64,000 nucleotides of DNA from Gnetum montanum (Eukaryota; Streptophyta; Gnetopsida; Gnetales; Gnetaceae). The notes under the pieces are model-generated. The model saw only the letters and a list, made by a program, of their open reading frames with translations, did no database searches and was not told where the DNA came from. The DNA lies in NCBI GenBank assembly GCA_015680685.1, contig MNCI01015933.1:521057-585056 (forward strand). The letters are read 5' to 3'. This document shows, piece by piece, positions 56,216 to 64,000 of this stretch (position 1 is its first letter; the number at the start of each line of letters is the position of its first letter). The translations under genes and the position numbers were made by a program.

Positions 56216-56690
56216 TCCAACAACAGAGCTGTACACATATGGTTATGTTAACACATACCATAACCAATTGGATCAAGGTAGGCCACCTTCCTAGGAAACT
56301 CTCTGATCCTAGGAGCCCCTTAATCTATCTACAAATCACTAGGAAAGAAACACATAAGGCTCTTCTTGACTTAGGTTTCAGAGTCAATTTAATATCACAA
56401 GAAATGTATCAAGCTTGGAACCTACCCCAACTTAAGAAGAGCAATATCCAACTGGGGTTGGCTGACCAGTCCATCACCATTCCCTTGGAATTGGTGGAGG
56501 ACATCATTACCACTGTGTGTGGGTGGTCATACCCAGCTGACGTCTTGGTGATAGAAGTTAAGAGTGACAACAGGGGCTTCCCAATTATAATGGGAAGGCC
56601 ATGGCTAAGTATAGTAGATGCATACCTAGGGATCCACGATCTTTCCTTCCAGATATCTAAGGTAAATATTTATGGAAAGATCGAGAAGTA
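56216..56690 (+). pseudogene. Aspartic protease of copy 4
   Basis: The frame is shared with the end of gag and open from 55780 to 56691. The catalytic site reads KALLDLGFRVNLISQEMYQA: the Asp is kept but the following Ser is Leu. The rest is typical: DQSITIPLELVEDIITT and FPIIMGRPWLSIVDAYLGIH. It would cut Gag; the DSG to DLG change probably impairs it. Confidence 0.8.
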
Positions 56691-56699
56691 GAAAGTTCT

Positions 56700-58976
56700 G
56701 TGCATGGCATACAATAACTCAGAAGGTGATGACATGGAAGAATGTTCAACATTCCTTCCATGTAATCGGTGTGCCCAAGAAACACAAATACAAAGGTGCC
56801 TGTATGTAGCAACCACACCAGTAGTAGACACCCCGTGGTTGACAGCTACTAAAAAGAGCAACCTAATATGCACAAAACGAACTAAGGAAACAACTCATGT
56901 TAACAATGAAGGCATAGACACATTGGAATATGAGCATTGCCAACTTCCACCCCTTAATCTGAGAACATCAGTAGGGAGAAGTTGGGCACTTTTATGAAAT
57001 TCAAATACACGTTCATTATTTCAGATCTCTCCCTTACAATTCAGTCATGGGTGAGATGGCCACCTATGCTAATCATTGGAGGCCCTCAGTTCTTTTACAT
57101 TTTTTATTTTACACATTTTTGTTTTACAAGTTTTTGTTTTATAGTTTTTGTTTTACACATTTTTATTTAACACATTTTTGCCTTACACATTTTTGTTTTA
57201 CAAGTTTTTGTTTTACAAATTTCTTTAACTTTTCTTGTTTTTGTTTTACAACATCATTATACTTTTCCATTGTGTGTGTGTGTGTGTGTGTGTGCACATG
57301 TGATCCATCCTATAAGTTTGTCACCTAATAAGTGTTCTTCACGATGGTATGAACTATTTTTCCATTTGATTGCTAATGTTTTGTTTTTACCTTTAAGTTA
57401 CGATGTTGATACTAAGGTATGTTTCTTTTGATATGGTAGGCAATGAGCCCACTTCATCCATTCATCCATAATTCTATGATCTCTCTTGGCTTGCAAATGT
57501 ACAGTCCCTTCCTAATAAGAACTTTAACAAATCAGTGACTGGGTATTTCTCAAACTAAGGAAGGACTCAAGGTTTGCAAAGGGTGTGACTTCAAGGGAAC
57601 TTGATGCATTTGTGTTGGCCATTCTCTTGGGTGCTTGGATGTTTTCTTCTTGAGTTTTCTTACCGTTCTAATGTTACCCAATTATTGGAAGCTGAGACAA
57701 TAAAAATAAGAAGTCTTTGCATGGTGTGGTTCTCACGCATAAAAATATAAAAAAAAACAAAAAGAAAAGAACAAAAAAAATAAAGAAAGTGAGAATTCAA
57801 AGCACATCCCTTAGACAAAATAATCCCTTGGGCTACAAGCACTAGTTATGGAACCAAAAACGTTCCCTCTAACTAAGGCCCTTCTCGCTTCCCATTCTCT
57901 TCTCATTTGTTATGTCAAAATGGTGGTGGCTCTTGAGGGAGGCATTCTTGTTATTCAAGTGGATGGATGGACTGAATGCATTAATGTGAAGTCACTGCAT
58001 GTGGTTGGTTTGAGGCTGGAGTTGGAATGAGATTTACCACATCACATTAATCATGCAACACACAAGGGGCTATATACCACATTGTTCTTGGGATTCCATT
58101 CCATTCTCTTCTCTCCATTGTTCACCTCATTTCTGGTTGTATCATTAGTGTATATTTTGGTAGATACATCGTTTTCTTTTTGGTAAATTCTTATAGTTAA
58201 GACTTTAACTCTTGTTCCAAAGAACATTCCCAGAGCCTATGGACTCTTTGAATGTGNNNNNNNNNNNNNNNNNNNNNNNNNNNNNNNNNNNNNNNNNNNN
58301 NNNNNNNNNNATCTTGACATCCACTTTATCGACATTACCGTTGTCTCTTTTTATTCATCTTTCTTATTCCTTTTCTTTTTCCATTCTCTCGCTACCAGAG
58401 GTTCACGATTAGTCATGGGGGTATGGGGCCCAATTTTTTCGATTTTCTCCTAACCCCTACACCTTCGGTAGTCATCATTAATATATCTCCAGATCCATAA
58501 TTAGCCATACCACAACCCAACCAATGGACCCTTTGCTGAGGCAAGGTATCAATTACATGATAATTCATTTACCCTTGCTAATATATGACTATGTTGTGTG
58601 TGCAGATGGTGATCATGCAACAATGGATTGGATCTGGAGGGAGCACTTGGAATGGATCAGTGCTGAAAGTAGCTATGCAAGGAGCAAGATCGATGGCACG
58701 CTTACGGATGGACAACGAAAGGTGCAATCTTGGCATTGGCAGCAGCAAGACTTCTTCTCTCTTCTCTCTTCTCTTTTCTCTCAAGCTACTAAATAAGGCC
58801 CGATGTCAATGTAATAAGGTGTTCACCCTTATTGTCATGAACACCAGTTTTGTTCTCTTGTAATGATGATCCGTTCACATGTCATCCCATTAGTTTCATT
58901 TGAGTTAATAATCCCATACCTTCTGGCTAATATTGTAACGAACTCGAGGATGAGTTTTCATTTAGTCATGGGGGTA
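56700..58976 (+). other. Post-pol spacer of copy 4
   Basis: It is homologous to 38216-40162. The protease-RT linker (56704-56997) is joined near 56990 to the post-integrase spacer, so the pol deletion breakpoint lies there. It includes TTTTTGTTTTACACA repeats at 57100-57250, a (TG)12 run at 57271-57294, an N gap at 58257-58310 and an acceptor-like TGTGTGTGCAG ending at 58605. It ends with the polypurine tract GTCATGGGGGTA at 58965-58976. Confidence 0.7.
57271..57294. repeat. (TG)12 microsatellite
   Basis: Uninterrupted TG dinucleotides over 24 bp. The homologous site in copy 2 near 38393 has about five units. Confidence 0.9.
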
Positions 58977-59821
58977 TGATGGGACATGATATCACATGGG
59001 CCGCGATATCGCATACTCGATATCACGGCTGTCGCGATATCGCATCCCTCGCGATATCGTGTCCTCCCCTATGATATCGCATATGTGATATCGCAGTGTG
59101 CCGTCATATCTATAAATAAGAGGCGGCTCTCCCTTATTTCCTCATCCTAGGCTAGACAGTAGGGAAACTCTGGTAGTAGGAGTCCCAAAGTGAATATTTT
59201 CCATGTGCTTGCAGTAGGAGTCCCAAAGTGAACAGATCTTTATTCGAGTAGACATTGTACCTGAACACAAGTTTGTGTACGGCAATAAAGACGAGCTTCA
59301 TGGATAAACCTTGCAGTGCATGGAATAGGATTTTATTATTGTTATTTATTATTTGTTATTTACATGCTTTATTAGTTCTTAATTTCTTCTCAACCCTTCT
59401 CTCCTAATTAAGTGCCTCAGTACGACCACTTCGAGCATGTGCATTACGCTTGGTGATCCCAACAATGATTAGCATTTGGTAGCCAAGGTTGCATTGGTTC
59501 AAGGTGTGTACGATAAGTGGGAACGGATGCTGACGCTAGGTAATTTAGACTTAGTTCATTAGTTAGAGTTAGTAATTAGTTTCTCAACCTTTCACCTTGT
59601 TAGCATAGGAAACAAAAACATAAAAAGCATAAAAATCATATACCTCAAACTTACTTAACCATACACCGTGACAACTACAAGTAAGTCTGGGAAGACAACG
59701 AATGATTAACCCTAAGTGTTCCATGGGGCGTGTAGGCACTTAGTCTGCGGAGTTCGACCGGATCGTGCATGCTACGCTCGTATTCGTATGGTTGAGTGTA
59801 GGGGTATCTCTCCACTCATCA
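58977..59821 (+). repeat. 3' LTR of copy 4 (845 bp)
   Basis: It starts TGATGGGACATGATATCAC, ends CTCCACTCATCA and has TATAAATA at 59111-59118. It is 54 bp shorter than the 5' LTR, mainly because the GATATC block is not duplicated. Confidence 0.9.
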
Positions 59822-59826
59822 AATAG

Positions 59827-60530
59827 AAATTATTTAATTTTGTAATCAATTAAACATTAAAAATACTACCTTTATCTAATAAATTTTTATTGATGATTGA
59901 TCACACGATTCTTCAATTCTCTAATTTTTAAAAGAAGTTAAGTACTAAACACATGAATTAAGTTGAACAACTCAAGAGTTCTTATCTTTTTTTTGGTTAA
60001 AGCACAAGAATGGAAAAAGCAATAGTGAAGATGATGCTCTTTCAAGACTTTATGCAATAAACCTTTTTTCTATTTAGGTAGATGATTTTGAATCTTTTTC
60101 TTTATTGTATTAAGGAGATGAGGACTTTGGTTAGGTTTGAAAGGACTTGAATGAGGTTTTGATTAGATGAGTTGATAGATGGAGAGACTATCAGATCCAT
60201 CAAGAATTTCTCTTTAAAATTGGAAAGGTCAATGTACTAAATTCTCTTTAATATGCATTTTATTTATGCATATTATCTATGATCAAGATTAACAAAAAAA
60301 GCCATAATTATATTTGAAACATAATATTATTATAGTTTAATATAGACTACAAGTTTCTTGATTTGATTAATTACTATAAAAGGAATCAAAGTTGCAAATT
60401 TATAAGGTTGAGTTATTATTAATATTAAATATCAAGGCATGTGACTTTTTAGTTAAAGTGTATGACTTGTATTGTACAAGTTACAGTTTTAATCCCAATA
60501 GACCATCATTAAGTTATACAAGCATTATAA
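59827..60530. other. AT-rich intergenic DNA
   Basis: No coding region, LTR or array is recognised. Short frames are interrupted and resemble no protein known to me. Confidence 0.5.
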
Positions 60531-60534
60531 AGAA

Positions 60535-60690
60535 AAGGATTGTCACCTGGAGCCACAATGCTCATCCCACTAAGCAAGGTCTTGAGAGGATTGGTAGATG
60601 AGAGAAAGCCTAACCTCTTCAAGTGGCTACACCCAAGTTTGAACCCATGTCTTTAACTTGAGAAATGGGCACCCTACCATCACTTCAAAT
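60535..60690 (-). repeat. Candidate SINE, minus strand
   Basis: On the minus strand GACATGGGTTCAAACTTGGG carries a B-box-like GGTTCAAACTT, preceded by GTGATGGTAGGGTGCCCA, a possible A-box region. Further along, CTTGCTTAGTGGGATGAGC follows. A shorter diverged copy of the right part appears at 60738-60780 (CACCTAGAGGCTCAATATTG). Evidence is weak. Confidence 0.35.
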
Positions 60691-60780
60691 TATGATCCCT
60701 TTATACAAGCATTATGCAAGATAAAAAAGAAAACAAATCATCATCACCTAGAGGCTCAATATTGATCTTGTCAAGGTAGG

Positions 60781-61683
60781 GTTGTGGCATGATGTGGATG
60801 GTCCTTAATAGTTATGCAAGAAATATTTTTGAAGTTGAACTAGTCCAATAAATTAATAGATGATACTTATGTTAGTGTACACTTCTAAGATGTACCTAAT
60901 TGGTATTACAAACAATGATGTTTGCAACACTTTAGACATTAAGATAAAAAGAAATGACGAGTTTTATCAAATCTAAACATAAAATTCAATTTTTATTATA
61001 ATATATAATATTAAAAAAACCCCTAATATCATTAAATTATGGTGGTAGATAGACCACTATCATAGTAAATGAGGATTATTAGTGAAACACGGCTTACTTG
61101 ATATAATATTTGAAGATCTCTCGGGTGTGAATGTCTTAGGTTCATGAAAGACCTACGGAAGAACTGCATCATATTGGTTGCCAACATTAATAAAAGTAAA
61201 GTAAAATAAAATAAATAAATATGCATTATTCCGTGTTTTATTTCAACCAAAAGTCAAAAGATACACGTTTGATGCAACGGTAGCAACGTACCTATCAAAG
61301 GTTTTTATGGTACTATCCGTTTTTCATTGCGGCTCACTCGAAATTTAAATATGCCGTTTATGGCTTTCTTAGCTGCAACCTCGATCTACAGAGATTTCAC
61401 AAAAGCCCAGGCGGCACCATAATAGGTGGATGCGCTACAAAAATTACTTATATTTTTGCTTTAAGCCTTTAGGAACAACGTAATACACATATCTTATAAA
61501 GCAAACAAACGCAGCTATGCATAGAATATCTCACAGTTAAATACATGACACTTCTGCGTTGAAAAGTGTGAATTGTACAACGGTAAAAGTTGGGAATGTT
61601 AGAGATTGGCCTGCAACTGCCATTGATCAACCATGGAGAGTAGTCGCAAGGCAATGTAGAAAATATTGTGCAATTTTCTAATG
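60781..61683. other. Intergenic and 3' flank of the receptor kinase gene
   Basis: No further gene is seen. The part near 61500-61683 is presumably the 3' UTR of the kinase gene on the minus strand. An open frame that overlaps its last exon in another phase is a shadow. Confidence 0.45.
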
Positions 61684-64000
61684 TCATGGTTTTTGAAATC
61701 TGGCACTGTTTGTCACAGGGATGACAAAAGAGGAAGATAGATGGCTGTTGCTGACAACAATGCCACTGTCCACTGAACCCACAATGGAACTGCAGCGGAA
61801 GAGTGTACGGGGTGGATGAATTGGCTTTTCTAACTGAATTGAATGGTTTGATAACATTATCACAACCAGTGACATTGGAGGTCTCAGGTTCGGATCTCCC
61901 TGGCTGCAAAGAAGCGCCACATGAATAAATCTCAGAACTTCTTCTCTTCCGCATTTTGGCCGGATCATCTCATCCACCAACTCCAACAATCGCCCTTCGT
62001 CGTATAATCTCCAAGCCTGAATTTTTTATGACAAACCCACAAAATATTTCCAACATAAGGATTTATAAATTCAGAATTTTTCCAGATTGCCTTTACTGTT
62101 CATCATATTATCTCAGTATATTAGTGTCAGTATCAACATATCCATTATATTGTACCTTCTCTATCAGACTGGGGCTTCCATCCTGCGAATTTATGGAATT
62201 TTTCTTGCCACTGATAATTTCCAGGGTTAGAATACCGAAGCTGTAGACATCCACTTTAGGAGATAATTTTCCTTCCCTGAGGTACTCCGGTGCCATGTAA
62301 TTTCTGCAACAAAAAGTCAAAAATCAGTCAAGCTCTGATTTTTTTTTTCAGACTTTGGTTTAAATATCTCAAAACTTATTTGGAGATTCAAGGGGTGAAT
62401 TCTCTTACAGTGTGCCCATTACTCTGGATGTGGTGTTGGTCTGATCACGCGGGGAGAATTGGGCTAACCCAAAATCTGCAATTTTAGGGTTGAGTTTCAC
62501 ATCCAGTAAAACATTCGGCGCTTTAATGTCCCTGTGAATTATTCTTACCCGAGAATCTTCGTGTAAATATGCGAGACCCCTGGCAATGCCGCAGATGATA
62601 TTGCAACGCAGGGGCCAGTCCAGGCGCTTCTTTTTCTGGGGACCTGATTAATCGTGGAGTCCATTTTCAATTACAGAAATTTATAGGTGAAACGAAAGGA
62701 AAACCAAGGAAAGCAAAACTAAAAATGCAAAAGAATGTGAAAAACTTACAGAACAGAGTTTTGTCAAGACTGTTATTTGCCATGCATTCGCATATTAGCA
62801 TTCGTTCCTTGCCCTCGACACAGCAGCCCAGAAGTCTGACCAAATTTTTATGCTTGATCTCTGAGAGTAGCCTCACTTCGTTCATGAAATCTCTGTCCCC
62901 TTGCACGGCCTTGGCTGACAGTTTTTTCACTGCAATCAAACTTCCATCCGGAAGAAGTCCCTGCAAATTTAAGAAAATTATTTTCAAAGTTTGACCCATA
63001 GAATGAATTGACTCTAAATTTCTATATTCTAATGATCAATCCATGCTAATGCGTCTGCTACATTTGCAGAAATCGAAACACGTTTTCCTCTGGGTACCTT
63101 GTAAACGGAACCGTAGCCGCCCTGGCCGAGTTTGCAGCTCTCTGCAAAATTATGGGTCGCATCCGCTAGCATCTTCAAAGTGAAAATGATCTGCTGGCTT
63201 TTTCCTCCATAGAGGTCCTGCTCGTTATCTGTGCCATTAATGAAATAGTCATTAGAATTTCCAAAATTTCTGTGACTAAACAGAGTAAAAACAGAAATTT
63301 GGTGTGTGTGTGAGAGAGAAAAACTAGAAAAACTGAATAGGAAGGACAATTGTCTTTTTTTTTTTGGCTGTAAATTTTTTACCAAGGGAGCTGAAGTATT
63401 TGCCGCTGTTGGATGACCCCTGATTCTGTAGATGCATGTATCTCTTTCTTCTTATGCGAACCACGATTATTACTAGAACTAAGAAAATCAATGCAACGAT
63501 TGATGCTGCTGGTGCAATAGTTGCGGGCAGGTTGATGTTGCTACGGTGTGGTGAGGCTTCTGCAAAAACTTCAGCAGTTGGTCATCAATCAGCCATAATA
63601 GTAAAATAGTCAACAGACATGGTAAAATGTAAACCCATACTGCTATTCAATATGCCTGCAAGCGCAAACACATACGATAAACCCAACCCAAAACACAGCA
63701 AAACACTAGAACATGAATTCCGACTACTGCAGATTTACTGACAAAGAGATAAACCAGGAAGCAAGAGAGAAAAGGTAAGTTTACCTGGATTTGGATTATC
63801 CACAGCAGGAAATTTCGGAGGCTGCATAGGAGGAGACCTGGGCGGAGGTCTATACGGTGGGGAAGGCGGGGGAAGTGGCAAAAAGTCATAAATCTGGTAC
63901 ATAACAAGGCAGCTGCCGGTGAGTGTAACTCCACCGGCCTTCCCAGAACACAAACCCATAAGGCTATTAAAAACAGTGCTCAAACAAACCCTACAATACT
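61684..64000 (-). CDS. Cysteine-rich receptor-like protein kinase (DUF26/Gnk2), 5' end outside the window
   Basis: Seven minus-strand exons with GT-AG borders and consistent phases: 64000-63785, 63559-63383, 63228-63098, 62960-62750, 62643-62409, 62303-62156, 62016-61684. The first holds the end of a Gnk2/DUF26 domain ([34 protein letters not shown]) and a Pro-rich stalk ([16 protein letters not shown]). The second holds the transmembrane helix ([16 protein letters not shown]) and basic RIRRKR. The kinase follows: [17 protein letters not shown] (Lys), [76 protein letters not shown]. All catalytic residues are present (RD kinase) and no stop is seen. It acts at the plasma membrane in stress or defence signalling, by family knowledge; its ligand is unknown. 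Seven exons is the usual CRK layout, so this is probably the end of exon 1 onward. Confidence 0.92.

Larger units (their letters stand above)
52690..59821 (+). mobile_element. Family A copy 4, complete ends but pol deleted
   Basis: It is bounded by LTRs 52690-53588 and 58977-59821. Flanking pentamers AAAAG (52685-52689) and AATAG (59822-59826) differ at one base and are probably the target duplication. The internal order is primer site, gag, protease, then directly the post-integrase spacer and polypurine tract. RT, RNase H and integrase are absent. A gap of 54 N lies in the spacer. This makes it a non-autonomous derivative that would need pol from another copy. Confidence 0.85.

Noticed and set aside
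58212-58412. Open frame across the N gap
   Set aside because: A third of it is unknown sequence and the rest is non-coding spacer.
61032-61250. Minus-strand open frame of 72 codons downstream of the kinase gene
   Set aside because: AT-rich, short, no recognisable domain and no supporting context.
61469-61954. Minus-strand open frame of 161 codons
   Set aside because: It overlaps the last exon of the receptor kinase in another phase; the kinase frame has the conserved subdomain XI text and a proper stop.

Overview
The window is plant nuclear DNA, most likely from a seed plant with a very large, repeat-rich genome; a gymnosperm is my best guess. It holds one host gene, the 3' part of a cysteine-rich receptor-like kinase at the right end, with introns and DUF26/Gnk2, transmembrane and kinase exons. 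Almost everything else is nested or adjacent retrotransposon sequence at different stages of decay. Three runs of N (45538-45551, a single base at 47641, 58257-58310) show a gapped draft assembly.

Layout. 1-9630: 5'-truncated Athila-like Ty3/gypsy element on the plus strand (family A, copy 1) with protease, RT, RNase H, integrase, a long spacer, a decayed third ORF and a 3' LTR. 9631-12014: minus-strand remnants of a Ty1/copia element (RT/RNase H end, partly duplicated) and of an L1-type LINE endonuclease. 12015-30420: an 18.4-kb Tat/Ogre-like Ty3/gypsy element on the minus strand, with two LTRs of about 1.3 kb, gag, protease, RT, dual RNase H and integrase. Between its protease and RT, on the opposite strand, lies an eight-exon gene relic with its own TATA-like palindrome and poly(A)-type signal. 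Its second and third exons encode an FCP1/NIF-like phosphatase domain whose catalytic aspartates are lost. 30421-41212: family A copy 2 on the plus strand, whose RT core was replaced by a head-to-tail pair of Penelope-like elements (31314-36346). 41213-45260: decayed family A copy 3. 45262-52401: family B elements, including two LTRs facing each other as an inverted repeat and a minus-strand gag-only derivative. 52690-59821: family A copy 4, bounded by two LTRs and a near-perfect 5-bp target duplication, with gag and protease kept and RT/RNase H/integrase deleted. 59822-61683: AT-rich intergenic DNA with a possible SINE. 61684-64000: the receptor kinase gene on the minus strand.

How the parts relate. 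All the gypsy elements carry stop codons or frameshifts and none looks autonomous now. Families A and B share LTR ends (TGATG...CTCATCA), a primer site resembling that of Athila elements and a G-rich polypurine tract. The large Tat-like element is the most unusual object. It has an opposite-strand gene with eight phase-consistent GT-AG exons, related tandem arrays on both sides of that gene, and a GCGTA/TACGC palindromic vocabulary shared by the LTRs, the 5' leader and intron 1 of the antisense gene.
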